Shown here: piece after piece, positions 1-7,792 of the stretch
How positions within the stretch are numbered: the stretch's first letter is position 1
How the letters are laid out: every line of letters begins with the position of its first letter
The notes under the pieces: model-generated
Databases searched by the model: none
Told to the model about the DNA's origin: nothing
Seen by the model: only the letters and a program-made list of their open reading frames with translations
Translations under genes and position numbers: made by a program
From: an uncultured Succinivibrio sp.
GTDB lineage: Bacteria; Pseudomonadota; Gammaproteobacteria; Enterobacterales; Succinivibrionaceae
Reading direction: 5' to 3'
DNA length: 23,497 bases
Assembly: GCA_900770725.1 (NCBI GenBank)
Contig: CAAGLL010000070.1
Span: 1-23,497, forward strand

Positions 1-198
1 GTCTGCGGCCATGTCTCAAAGGACAACCGCCAGACTCAGGACACTTTCTGCTGTGTGAAGTGCGGCTACACTGAAAATGCTGATGTGAACGCCGCGCGCA
101 ACATACTAAGGGCAGGACTTGCCCGGCTCGCCTCCCAAGTGAATCACATTGGTGGTCAGCAAGAGGAACCCGCCGAAGATCTCCCAAGAGATCGGTAG
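1..198 (+). CDS. tnpB: TnpB-family RNA-guided nuclease (IS200/IS605 accessory protein), C-terminal part only
   Basis: The reading frame is open from the first base and gives 65 residues to a TAG stop at 196-198. It carries the end of the TnpB/OrfB signature. C2 is probably the second cysteine of the first zinc knuckle, C18-x-x-C21 is the second knuckle, and NAD-V-NAARNIL (residues 26-36) holds D28, which by family alignment is the third RuvC catalytic aspartate. TnpB proteins of IS200/IS605 elements are RNA-guided DNA nucleases that use an omega RNA from the element's right end. The residues after the RuvC-III motif (about 30, rich in Q, E, P and R) are a typical unconserved tail. The N-terminal part, any tnpA and the left end lie outside the window, so intactness cannot be judged. 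The gene is on the opposite strand to waaA and points toward its 3' end. Confidence 0.85.
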   Translation, partial: VCGHVSKDNRQTQDTFCCVKCGYTENADVNAARNILRAGLARLASQVNHIGGQQEEPAEDLPRDR

Positions 199-202
199 GG
201 AT

Positions 203-232
203 CCCCTCTCTTTAGAGAGGGGAGGATGTCAA
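203..232 (+). mobile_element. Right-end hairpin of the IS200/IS605-type element, possible omega RNA 3' part
   Basis: Four bases after the tnpB stop there is a perfect 8-bp hairpin: CCCCTCTC (203-210), loop TTTA, GAGAGGGG (215-222). It is followed by GAGGATGTCAAG. IS200/IS605 elements carry subterminal hairpins rather than terminal inverted repeats. In TnpB systems the omega RNA covers the 3' end of tnpB and the right end, with the guide read from flanking DNA. I place the element boundary near 232 (GTCAA) by resemblance only. The boundary and the RNA itself are inference. Confidence 0.5.
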
Positions 233-497
233 GAAATGCGAAATGCAAGCTGTCCTGTGTATAAGAATTGTTTTAAAAAGAAAAAATAACAAATCGATGG
301 CATGGCACGGATCCTGCGTGCCTTGCCAGGGAAAATTGCCGATCTGTGATGTAGGACAAGCGGCCCCTTGGCTGCAGCACTTTCTTGAACAGGATGATTC
401 TCGGCAGATCAGTTAGATGATAATTAAGTTGTCAGATAAGTAACCAAGGGCTGGATGCCAAATCATCTGCAGCCCCTGTCTTAAGGAGCGCAGCCTT
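233..497. other. Gene-free stretch between the tnpB element and waaA
   Basis: No convincing gene is seen here. The part at 261-298 is A/T-rich and unlike the GC-rich surroundings. It contains a minus-strand terminator, listed separately. A weaker inverted repeat GGGCTG ... CAGCCC lies around 448-475, just downstream of the waaA stop on the minus strand, without a run of T. Short open frames here are not supported. Confidence 0.5.
275..327 (-). terminator. Probable intrinsic terminator of the waaF-waaA operon
   Basis: Read on the minus strand, GGCAAGGCACG (327-317) pairs with CGTGCCATGCC (309-299) at 10 of 11 positions around a 7-nt loop. It is followed by a T-rich stretch down to about 275. 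It lies about 170 bases beyond the waaA stop, which is rather far, but no other minus-strand gene lies between. Confidence 0.6.
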
Positions 498-1805
498 TCA
501 ACGCGCCGGCGGCTGCGCCTCCACCCCGTGATCGAGGATCCTGCCCAAGGTCTCAAGCGTGCGCCCCACGGCCCCGCGGCCTGACCGCACGGCCTCAAGC
601 GCGGCCTTCGAGCGGCGCTCCAGCTCTTCATCAGAGGAGAGCAGCGCGCAGGCCTTTTGGGCCAGGTCATCCTCGCTTTGGCACTCCACGGCGCCGCCTG
701 AGGCCATGAGCGCGGCATACTCGCCCTTGAAGTTGTGGAAGTCGGGGCCGGTGAGCACTGGCACGCCGCAGGAGGCGGGCTCAATGGGATTGTGGCCGCC
801 TATGGGGCAGAAGCTCCCGCCCATGAAGGCTGCATGGCACATGCCGATGTAGAGCGCCATCTCGCCCATGGTGTCGCCCAGGAGCACCGGGGAGGTGAAG
901 TCCTCTGCGCAGCGCAGCGCGCTGCGCCTCTCATAGGCAAGCCCCTTTGACTCCATCAGGGCGCAGGCTGCCTCGCCGTCCTCCTTGTGCCTGGGCACCA
1001 GCACGAGCCTGAGATCGGGGATCTGCTCCCTCATCCTGAGGAAGGCCCCGATCACAGGCTCCTCTTCGCCTGAGTGCAGGCTCAGCGCCCCGAGCACCGG
1101 GCAGCCCAGGTCCTGCCTGAACTCCCGCCCTTGGGCGAGCTTTTGCGGATCCATCGTGATGTCGTACTTGATGTTGCCGGTGACGGCGACGCGCTCGCTA
1201 GGGACGCCGAGCGCGCGGTAGCGCGCGGCGTCCTCCTCGGAGGCGCACAGCACGCAGGCCAGGCGCTCCCCCAGGAGATCCTTGGCCAGCGCCGGATGGC
1301 GCAGGTACTTCTCAAGGTTCTTTTGCTGCATGCGGCCGTTGACGATCACGAAGGGGCAGCCGAAGCGGCGCGCGGCGGCAAGTTTCTCGGGCCACAGCTC
1401 GGTGTCCACCGTCACGAGCATCCTGGGGCGCAGCCTCCGAAAGAACCTGCGGCAGGCGCAGAACTGGTCAAGCGGCGCGAACACCACGTCCACGCCCTTG
1501 ATCCTGAGGGCAGCCTCGCGGCCTGTAGTGGTCATGACCGACACCACGGTGCGGGTGCCCGGATGCGCGAGCGCAAAGGTTCCGGCCAGGGCCTTGAGCG
1601 AGTTTGCCTCGCCCATCGAGGCGGCGTGGAAGACCACGCAGCCGCCGCGCAGGCGCGGCAGGGCCAGCCCGAAGAGCTGCCAGAAGCGCCATCCGTAAGG
1701 CGGATCGCGCCTGCGCCTCAACGCCAGGTAGCAGGCTGCCGGGAGGATGAGCGCGGTCGCGGCAAGGCGGTAGCAGAACATGAAGCACGCTGATTTGAGT
1801 CTCAT
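498..1805 (-). CDS. waaA: 3-deoxy-D-manno-octulosonic acid (Kdo) transferase
   Basis: WaaA (KdtA) adds Kdo from CMP-Kdo to the lipid A precursor at the inner face of the inner membrane, starting the LPS core. The 435-residue protein has an N-terminal membrane anchor (about residues 10-30), then HAASMGE (60-66) whose glutamate corresponds to the catalytic base known in the family. It also shows DTELWPE (134-140), VTGNIKYD (208-215), LVPRHKE (269-275), GDTMGEM (310-316) and GGSFCPIGGHNPIEPA (329-344), all GT30 landmarks. The start ATG at 1805-1803 overlaps the waaF stop in an ATGA arrangement, which suggests translational coupling. Length is close to the E. coli protein (about 425). Whether it is mono- or bifunctional cannot be told from sequence. 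Confidence 0.95.
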   Translation of the reverse strand: MRLKSACFMFCYRLAATALILPAACYLALRRRRDPPYGWRFWQLFGLALPRLRGGCVVFHAASMGEANSLKALAGTFALAHPGTRTVVSVMTTTGREAALRIKGVDVVFAPLDQFCACRRFFRRLRPRMLVTVDTELWPEKLAAARRFGCPFVIVNGRMQQKNLEKYLRHPALAKDLLGERLACVLCASEEDAARYRALGVPSERVAVTGNIKYDITMDPQKLAQGREFRQDLGCPVLGALSLHSGEEEPVIGAFLRMREQIPDLRLVLVPRHKEDGEAACALMESKGLAYERRSALRCAEDFTSPVLLGDTMGEMALYIGMCHAAFMGGSFCPIGGHNPIEPASCGVPVLTGPDFHNFKGEYAALMASGGAVECQSEDDLAQKACALLSSDEELERRSKAALEAVRSGRGAVGRTLETLGRILDHGVEAQPPAR

Positions 1806-2833
1806 TTCATGACGCTCCCTAGCGCCTTGATGACGCGCTCCGGGCTGATCCCGCGCAGGCAGGCGTAGGTGCCCTTGGGGCAGGTGCGCTCAAAGCAGGG
1901 GCGGCAGGGCTCCGGGGATTCGATGCACGCGGCCTTGCCAGACAGCGGCGGGGTGTAGGTTGCAGAGGTCGACCCGAAGATGTCAGCCTGCGGCACTCCG
2001 GCTGCGGCCGCGGTGTGCATGAGCCCCGAGTCGTTGCAGACGGCGGCGCTGCACTTGCCTAGGAGGTCCAGCGCCTCGTCCACCTTGGTGAAGCCTGCGA
2101 TGTTGCGGAAGTGCTCAAGCGCCTCCCCGGAGAGCGCCTTTTCCACCGCATTTGCGGCCGCGGCGTCCGACTTGGTGCCAAAGGCGATGCACAGGCCTCC
2201 GGTCTTCCCAACCCACCACTTGCAGACCTCTGCGAAGTATTCGGCAGGCCAGATCTTGGCAGGGCCGTAGCTGGCCCCGCAGCCCAACGCCAGCGCGGGC
2301 TTGCCGAAATCGAGCTTGAGGCGGGAGAGCAGCTCGGGCGAGGGCTCCCTGAGATCCAGGGCCGGGAGCTCCCACTTTGGCAGGTCGGAGGCGCGCCTCA
2401 CCTGGTCCTTCGGGTAGGCGAGCGCCACATAGCGGTCTGCCATGCGCGGGTAGTCGTTTTTGTTGCAGCGCATGGAGTTTAACAGGAAGTAGCGCCCCTC
2501 GCCCTTGAAGCCGCGGCGGTCGGGGATCCCCGCAAAGAAGGGCACCAGGGCCGACTTTATGGAATTTGGCAGCACGAAGCAGGTGTCAAAGCCAAGCTTC
2601 CTGAGCTTGCGGCCCTCCTGCCACCTCTTTTTGAGCAGGAGCTGCCCGTGGCCGAAGGGGTTTTCGATGGCGTGCGCTACCTCCTTCATGCGCGCCACCA
2701 CGGGAAGCGCGTAGGCGGGTGCGTAGACGGTGATCTCGCATGAGGGATAGAGCGACTTGAGCGCCTTCAGCAGCGCCTGGGACATGATGATGTCGCCAAG
2801 CCACGAGGGCGCGATTACCAGAATGCGGCGCAA
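1802..2833 (-). CDS. waaF: ADP-heptose:LPS heptosyltransferase II
   Basis: WaaF adds the second L-glycero-D-manno-heptose to the LPS inner core, using the ADP-heptose made by HldD, encoded divergently next door. The GT9 features are clear: RRILVIAPSWLGD at the N terminus, LPNSIKSALVPFFAGIPDRRG, GEGRYFLLNSMR, then the C-terminal nucleotide-sugar site CNDSGLMHTAAAAG. A cysteine-rich end (PCRPCFERTCPKGTYAC) is also present. I chose a TTG start at 2833-2831 because AGGAGG sits 7 bases upstream (2846-2841) and the protein then begins exactly where the family does. This gives 343 residues against 348 in E. coli. An upstream in-frame TTG at 2887 would add 18 residues without family match. The stop overlaps the waaA start. 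Confidence 0.94.
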   Translation of the reverse strand: MRRILVIAPSWLGDIIMSQALLKALKSLYPSCEITVYAPAYALPVVARMKEVAHAIENPFGHGQLLLKKRWQEGRKLRKLGFDTCFVLPNSIKSALVPFFAGIPDRRGFKGEGRYFLLNSMRCNKNDYPRMADRYVALAYPKDQVRRASDLPKWELPALDLREPSPELLSRLKLDFGKPALALGCGASYGPAKIWPAEYFAEVCKWWVGKTGGLCIAFGTKSDAAAANAVEKALSGEALEHFRNIAGFTKVDEALDLLGKCSAAVCNDSGLMHTAAAAGVPQADIFGSTSATYTPPLSGKAACIESPEPCRPCFERTCPKGTYACLRGISPERVIKALGSVMK

Positions 2834-2840
2834 GGTTCTG

Positions 2841-2846
2841 CCTCCT
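2841..2846 (-). promoter_or_regulatory. Shine-Dalgarno site fixing the TTG start of waaF
   Basis: The minus strand reads AGGAGG, then 7 bases, then TTG (2833-2831). It is a perfect consensus site and the main reason for preferring this start over the TTG at 2887. Confidence 0.8.
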
Positions 2847-2891
2847 GGAGCCGGCCCCAAACGGGCAGGCCAATGGGTTAAAATCAATCAA

Positions 2892-2926
2892 GGCGCCCGC
2901 CTTAGGGCGCCATGGCGGCATCCGCC
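2892..2926. repeat. Two adjacent hairpins in the waaF/hldD divergent gap
   Basis: A perfect 7-bp inverted repeat GGCGCCC (2892-2898) / GGGCGCC (2905-2911) with a 6-nt loop is followed by GGCGG (2914-2918) / CCGCC (2922-2926) with a 3-nt loop. The gap of 158 bases must hold promoters for both directions, but I see no good -35/-10 pair. The hairpins have no T run, so they look like operator or leader structure rather than a terminator. Confidence 0.45.
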
Positions 2927-2991
2927 CCGGCTAATCCGGCGGCGCGCGGCGCCGCAATCGGTTCAATAACTTGGCTCGAGGCATCATTGCA

Positions 2992-3957
2992 ATGATTATA
3001 GTGACCGGCGGCTGCGGATTCATCGGATCCAACATCGTCAAGGCCCTCAACGAAAAGGGCATCACGGACATACTGGTGGTGGACAACCTCACCGAGGGGC
3101 ACAAGTTCATCAACCTGACGGATCTCGACATAGCCGACTACATGGACAAGCAGGACTTCCTGGCCCTGTTCTCCGACGAGAAGGCCTTTGACGCCAAATA
3201 CGGCCTGAGGAACATCAGCGCCATCTACCACGAGGGCGCCTGCTCGTCCACGACCGAGTGGGACGGCCGCTACGTCATGAAGAACAACTACGAGTACACC
3301 GTCAAGCTCTTCGAGTTCGCGGCGGCGCACCGCATCCCGTTCTTCTACGCCAGCTCCGCGGCCACCTACGGCGGGGGCAAGGTCTTCGTGGAGGGCAGGG
3401 AGAACGAGGGCCCGCTCAACGTATACGGCTACTCGAAGTTCCTCTTCGACGAGTACGTGCGCCGCCGCCTGCCTTCGCTGAACTCCCAGGTCGTGGGGCT
3501 GAGGTACTTCAACGTCTACGGCCCGCGCGAGGGCCACAAGGGGACGATGGCCTCGGTGGCCTTCCACCTCTACAACCAGATGAAGCGCGGGGAGAACCCC
3601 AAGCTCTTCCGCGGCTGCATGGGCTACCCCGACGGCGGGCACATGCGCGACTTCGTCTACGTCGAGGACGTCGCCAAGGTCAACCTCTGGTTCCTGGAGC
3701 ACCACGGCCCGTCCGGGATCTACAACTGCGGCACCGGCAGGGCCGAGCCCTTCCAGCACATCGCCGACGCGGCCATCAAGTTCTTCGGGCGCGGGCAGAC
3801 TGAGTACATCGACTTCCCCGAGCACCTGGTCGGGCACTACCAGTGCTACACCCAGGCCGACCTGACGAGGCTTCGCGCCGCCGGCTGCGACGTTGAGTTC
3901 AAGACCGTGGCGCAGGGCACTGCGGAGTACATGAAATGGCTCAGCCGCAGGGATTAG
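2992..3957 (+). CDS. hldD: ADP-L-glycero-D-manno-heptose 6-epimerase
   Basis: HldD (RfaD) converts ADP-D-glycero-D-manno-heptose to the L-glycero form, the donor for LPS heptosyltransferases such as WaaF. The 321-residue protein is a short-chain dehydrogenase of the extended type: MIIVTGGCGFIGSNIV holds the Rossmann GxxGxxG, followed by D31-N32 of the cofactor pocket. The catalytic SS (121-122) and YGYSK (145-149, YxxxK) are present, as are LRYFNVYGPRE and the HMRDFVYVEDVAKV segment. I chose ATG 2992 because E. coli HldD also begins MIIVTGG. An in-frame TTG at 2971 would add only seven unconserved residues. A weak GAGG lies 11 bases upstream. The 3' end overlaps glpG by 22 bases. Confidence 0.95.
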   Translation: MIIVTGGCGFIGSNIVKALNEKGITDILVVDNLTEGHKFINLTDLDIADYMDKQDFLALFSDEKAFDAKYGLRNISAIYHEGACSSTTEWDGRYVMKNNYEYTVKLFEFAAAHRIPFFYASSAATYGGGKVFVEGRENEGPLNVYGYSKFLFDEYVRRRLPSLNSQVVGLRYFNVYGPREGHKGTMASVAFHLYNQMKRGENPKLFRGCMGYPDGGHMRDFVYVEDVAKVNLWFLEHHGPSGIYNCGTGRAEPFQHIADAAIKFFGRGQTEYIDFPEHLVGHYQCYTQADLTRLRAAGCDVEFKTVAQGTAEYMKWLSRRD

Positions 3958-4790
3958 GCTACGAGATCTGCCTGCTGCCGCGCGAGAAGGCGCTGACCTT
4001 CGCCGACTACTTGAACTCGCGCGGGATCCCCGCCAAGGCCGCGCCGGGCGCCTCCGAGCACTGGTCGGTCTATGCGGCGCGGGAGGAGGACGTGCCTGCG
4101 GCCAAGCGCGAGCTGGCCCGCTTCATCAAGAACCCCTGGGACAGCTCGTTCAGCCAGCCCTCCTGGAGCCGCGGGGCGCGCGCGCCGAGGCGGCGCGGCA
4201 TGAAGCCGCGCTTCTTCCAGGCGCTCTCCTGGAACCCTCTCTCGGCGACCTCGATCGTCGAGGTGATCTGCATAGCCTTCTTCATCGGGGAGTTTGTGGA
4301 CGAGGACTTCATGCTCTCGATGTTCTCGCTCAACCACGCCCAGGGCGCGATGCTGCCCTGGGGCGCCTACCGCCTGATCACCCCGGCATTCCTGCACTTT
4401 GGGATCATGCACATCGCCTTCAACCTCGTGATGTGGGAGGCGCTGGCGCGCCCCATCGAGAGGGTGCTGGGCACGGGCAAGCTCGTGGCGCTTGCGCTCG
4501 TGGTGGCTGCGTTCTCCAACCTCCTGCAGTACATGGCGCTGCAAAACGGCGTCTTCGGGGGGCTTTCGGGCGTGGTCTACGGCGTCATCGGCTACCTCGG
4601 GGTGATCTCAAAGCGCCCTGACGCCCCGCAGGCGCTGGGCTTTCCGGCAGGATTGCTGGCCGTGAGCGTCGTCTTCATACTCTTCGGCTTCTTCACAGGC
4701 GGCATCGCCAACTTCTGCCACCTGGGCGGCCTTGCCGTCGGCGCGGCTATCGGCCTTGTCGACTTCAGGCGCCCGCGCCTCTTTGGCTGA
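3936..4790 (+). CDS. glpG: Rhomboid intramembrane serine protease GlpG
   Basis: GlpG cleaves transmembrane substrates within the inner membrane. The 284-residue protein has the soluble N-terminal GlpG domain (about 1-75, with FADYLNSRG and the ARFIKNP segment matching the E. coli domain). Six hydrophobic segments follow from about residue 104. Catalytic features are HIAFN (159-163, oxyanion Asn), GGLSG with nucleophile S211, and NFCHLGGLAVG with base H262. The start ATG lies inside the end of hldD in another frame, with GGAG at 3924-3927 upstream, so the two genes are probably co-translated. In enterobacteria glpG sits beside glpE and glpR. Here it sits with LPS and lipid genes and converges on the FliL-like gene. 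Confidence 0.94.
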   Translation: MAQPQGLGYEICLLPREKALTFADYLNSRGIPAKAAPGASEHWSVYAAREEDVPAAKRELARFIKNPWDSSFSQPSWSRGARAPRRRGMKPRFFQALSWNPLSATSIVEVICIAFFIGEFVDEDFMLSMFSLNHAQGAMLPWGAYRLITPAFLHFGIMHIAFNLVMWEALARPIERVLGTGKLVALALVVAAFSNLLQYMALQNGVFGGLSGVVYGVIGYLGVISKRPDAPQALGFPAGLLAVSVVFILFGFFTGGIANFCHLGGLAVGAAIGLVDFRRPRLFG

Positions 4791-4809
4791 AGGCGATCCT
4801 CATGAAACC

Positions 4810-4837
4810 AGAAGGCCGGGCATCTGCCCGGCCTTCT
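4810..4837. terminator. Bidirectional terminator between glpG and the FliL-like gene
   Basis: AGAAGGCCGGGCA and TGCCCGGCCTTCT form a perfect 13-bp inverted repeat with a minimal loop between two convergent genes. The plus strand continues TTCTTGC and the minus strand continues GGTTTC, so the U tracts are short. The very stable stem and position favour use in both directions. Confidence 0.8.
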
Positions 4838-4851
4838 TGCAAGCGCTGCGC

Positions 4852-5331
4852 TTACTGGAACATGTAGCTTAAAAAGAGCACGTCCTGGACCACCGCGGTG
4901 CCGACCTTGGATTGCATCAGGCCCATGATCTTGTCGCGGCACTCGATGCGGATCTTCTCGCGGCCGTCAGGCGAGGCTACCTGGGTGAACTCCTTGGCCC
5001 CCAGCACCGTCATCACGGCATCCTTGATCGCAGGCTCCATGCCCGCGACCACCTCGCGATCCTTCTCGTTGCCCAGCATCAGGCAGACGCGGATGCGCAC
5101 ATAGTGCAGGCGGTCGGCCGGGTTGGGGCTTGCAAGGCTGGTGACGAAATCCGGCTGGACGGTGAAGTAGCCCACGTCGGGCTTCTTCTGGACGGCCGGA
5201 TCGCTGCCCTCGGATCCATCCTGGGTTGTGGCCGCCCCTTCTTCTTCGGCGGCGCAGGGGGCGGAGATGGCGAGCATGGCCGCCATCAGGGCGGCCAGCG
5301 CGGCGGCTGCCGCCGCTTTCAACTTTTTCAT
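4852..5331 (-). CDS. FliL-family periplasmic protein, not in a flagellar locus
   Basis: The 159-residue protein starts with a lysine-led hydrophobic segment (MKKLKAAAAAALAALMAAM..., to about residue 28), either a signal peptide or an N-terminal anchor. An acidic and charged linker follows (about 29-50). The rest resembles the FliL fold: YFTVQPDFVTSL, then DRLHYVRIRVCLML and a helix ending in a short hydrophobic C terminus. FliL proteins associate with flagellar stators, but FliL-like paralogues next to plsB occur in Vibrio and relatives, where their role is unclear. The gene has an AAGGAG site 6 bases before ATG and lies 16 bases after plsB, so it is likely co-transcribed with it. No flagellar gene is visible in the window. 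Confidence 0.75.
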   Translation of the reverse strand: MKKLKAAAAAALAALMAAMLAISAPCAAEEEGAATTQDGSEGSDPAVQKKPDVGYFTVQPDFVTSLASPNPADRLHYVRIRVCLMLGNEKDREVVAGMEPAIKDAVMTVLGAKEFTQVASPDGREKIRIECRDKIMGLMQSKVGTAVVQDVLFLSYMFQ

Positions 5332-5347
5332 ATGGGCTCCTTGCAGA

Positions 5348-7792
5348 TCAGATCTCGGCGACGCTCTGGCCGTTTAAGACCCGCACGTCGCGCGCACCCA
5401 GAAGCGGCTTGCAGGCCGCGGCCAGGCGGGCGACCTTGGGTTCGTCGATGCTGGTGATCCTCTTATCGGCATCAAGGGCGAAATACTTGTGACGCATGAA
5501 AGTATCGCACATGATCTTAAAGAGGATCGGATCGGCGAACTCCGGCGAGTTGCCGGTGACGTCCACCGGCAGCCGCCTTGCGTAGACGATGCACTTGCCG
5601 ACGAACTCCGGGATCGTGGTGGTGCCGTTGCTGATGCCCTTGAGCGCGGTGACCGCGACCAGGTAGCGCACCAGGTTCAGGTGGATGCAGCGCGAGAGTA
5701 TGTAGAACTCATCGAAGCCGTCGCCTGACAGGAAGATCATCCCCTGGTTCTCGGTGATGTAGCCTGAGACCAGGAAGCAGTTGATGTAGCGCGTGATCAG
5801 CATGTCCAGGCGGCTCTCGTCCACCGGGGCGTATAGCTCGTGGCGCAGGAAGTAGAAGATCTGGCGCGTATGGACGCGGATGTCCTCGCGCGTGATGTGG
5901 CCGTTGCGGATGATGATGTTGGCGATGAGCGCCGGCAGCGCGAACAGGTGGACGATGTTGTTCTCAAAGTAGGTCAGCTGCAGCGACTGGCCGTAGCTGG
6001 GGCGGACGAACTTCATGTCCTCGCCCACGTCGTAGACGTGGAACTTGTTGAGCTCGAGCGCCTGCTTGATGAGCACGCCGGCCGTCTGCTTGGGCATCAG
6101 GTCGTGGAGCTTCTCGTCGGCCTTCATGAGCCTTAGGTACATGTTGATGCAGGCGTGGAGCTTGGCCATGCTCATCGTGTGGTCGGTGTCGCTCATGATG
6201 GCCAGCGCGCAGAGGTTGATGCCGTTGGCCTGCGCCGCGCCGTTCAGGTTGCGGATGATGTTGTCGGCCAGGCGGTTTACCGTGTCGTGCAGCCACGCCG
6301 GGCGCTTCTTCCCTTCAGGATCGATGTCATCGCGCCAATTTGGGACTTTCTCCGTGAGGTACTGCGGGATCTCGATGGGCTTGCCGAAGGTCACGTAGCC
6401 GCGCCCGTAGTAGCGCATGCGCTTGAAGATCCCCAGGAGCTGCCAGGCGCTCTCCTTCTGCTTGGCGTGGCCGTTGAGCTCCGACATGTACGAGCGCACC
6501 TCTGAGACGTGCTCGTAGCCCAGGTAGATCGGCACGAAGGTGATGGGGCGGCTTATGCCGCGCAGCTGCGACTCGACGGCCATCGCGACCATGCCGGTCT
6601 TGGGCGGGAGCGTCCTGCCGGTCCTCGAGCGGCCGCCCTCGATGAAGAACTCGGTGGCGTAGCCCGTCTCGAAGAGCAGGCACAGGTACTCGGAGAACAG
6701 CGCTATGTAGAAGTCGTCTCCGCGCATCTTGCGGCGGATGAAGTAGGAGCCGCAGCGCCTGATGAGCGGCCCCACGGGGAAGAAGTTCAAGTTGTCGCCC
6801 GAGGCTATCTGCGGCATGGGCAGGCCCTCGTGGAAGATCACGAACGAGAGCAGGACGTAGTCCATGTGGCTGCGGTGGCAGGGGATGTAGATGATCTCGT
6901 GCCCGTTTTCAGAGAGCCGGCGCACGGCCTCGGCGCCGATGACGGTCTGGCCGTGGTAGATGCGCTTCCAGACGTGCGAGATGATGGTGTTGAGGAAGCG
7001 GATGAGCGGGTAGCGCGGATCGGAGACCATGACGTCGTAGATGTGGGAGGCGCGCCTTGAGATCTCTTCCTTCGGCAGCCCCGTGCGGGAAGCCTCGGCA
7101 TCGATGGCGCGCAGCACCGCCGGGCGCCTTAGCAGCGCCTCGATGGTCTTGGCGCGGTCGGGCAGCGGCTTGCCCACGATCATGCGGGCCTTGGAGATGA
7201 ACTTGATGGAGGCCAGGCGCTTGAGCATCGCGTAGTCGGGCTTGCCGCCGCAGCGCTTCATGATCCCGCTGACCGTCACGAGGTCCTGCACGATGGTGCA
7301 GTTGTCGCGCCCCTGGAAGATGAGGTTGAAGAACTTCTTGAACGAGGGGGTGTGGTTGTTGATGCCAAAGCCGTGCAGCGGCCGGCCCTTGTAGCCGGGG
7401 TTCCTAGACCAGATGACCGAGATGGGGATCACCTGGAGGTCGGTGTGCGACTCCCCGCAGGCCTCCGCCCACTCCTCGAACACCTTCTCGGCGCGGGCGT
7501 CCACGCCGCGGCTTGAGAACATCCTGGGGTTGTGCAGGTAGGCGATCCTCGGCACCCTCTTGCCATGGATGTAGAGGTCGGAGAACGGCGAGGGCAGGTG
7601 CATCTTCTGGGTCAGCCTCTCGATGGCCAGCAGGTTGCCAAGCCCCGAGGTCACGGTGATGTAGGCGACCGGAAGCGCCGAGTCGACCTTGATCCACTTG
7701 CTTGGCTCATAGGGGACCGGCGAGCAGTTGGTGGTGAGGCGGAACGGCCAGTAGAACAGCAGCCTCAGGGCTTTTTGGACAACAAGCGGCAT
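5348..7792 (-). CDS. plsB: Glycerol-3-phosphate 1-O-acyltransferase
   Basis: PlsB acylates glycerol-3-phosphate at the inner membrane to give lysophosphatidic acid, the first step of phospholipid synthesis. The 814-residue length is close to E. coli (about 806). All four acyltransferase blocks are visible at the E. coli positions: HRSHMD (306-311, the HX4D catalytic pair), GSYFIRRKM (348-356), FIEGGRSRTGR (383-393) and FVPIYLGYEH (419-428). The extended C-terminal domain is intact. The start ATG at 7792-7790 has GGAAGGGAG just upstream. It is the first gene of a plsB-fliL-like unit and is divergent from fieF across a 313-base gap. Confidence 0.97.
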   Translation of the reverse strand: MPLVVQKALRLLFYWPFRLTTNCSPVPYEPSKWIKVDSALPVAYITVTSGLGNLLAIERLTQKMHLPSPFSDLYIHGKRVPRIAYLHNPRMFSSRGVDARAEKVFEEWAEACGESHTDLQVIPISVIWSRNPGYKGRPLHGFGINNHTPSFKKFFNLIFQGRDNCTIVQDLVTVSGIMKRCGGKPDYAMLKRLASIKFISKARMIVGKPLPDRAKTIEALLRRPAVLRAIDAEASRTGLPKEEISRRASHIYDVMVSDPRYPLIRFLNTIISHVWKRIYHGQTVIGAEAVRRLSENGHEIIYIPCHRSHMDYVLLSFVIFHEGLPMPQIASGDNLNFFPVGPLIRRCGSYFIRRKMRGDDFYIALFSEYLCLLFETGYATEFFIEGGRSRTGRTLPPKTGMVAMAVESQLRGISRPITFVPIYLGYEHVSEVRSYMSELNGHAKQKESAWQLLGIFKRMRYYGRGYVTFGKPIEIPQYLTEKVPNWRDDIDPEGKKRPAWLHDTVNRLADNIIRNLNGAAQANGINLCALAIMSDTDHTMSMAKLHACINMYLRLMKADEKLHDLMPKQTAGVLIKQALELNKFHVYDVGEDMKFVRPSYGQSLQLTYFENNIVHLFALPALIANIIIRNGHITREDIRVHTRQIFYFLRHELYAPVDESRLDMLITRYINCFLVSGYITENQGMIFLSGDGFDEFYILSRCIHLNLVRYLVAVTALKGISNGTTTIPEFVGKCIVYARRLPVDVTGNSPEFADPILFKIMCDTFMRHKYFALDADKRITSIDEPKVARLAAACKPLLGARDVRVLNGQSVAEI

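Noticed and set aside
328..497. Possible small RNA or tRNA downstream of waaA
   Set aside because: No cloverleaf or tRNA arms could be folded and no promoter is evident; only a weak inverted repeat is seen.
2902..3837. 311-codon open frame on the minus strand across hldD
   Set aside because: It is antisense to a clear hldD and its product is a low-complexity V/L/E/A/R-rich shadow, as expected in high-GC DNA. No family match and no ribosome binding site.
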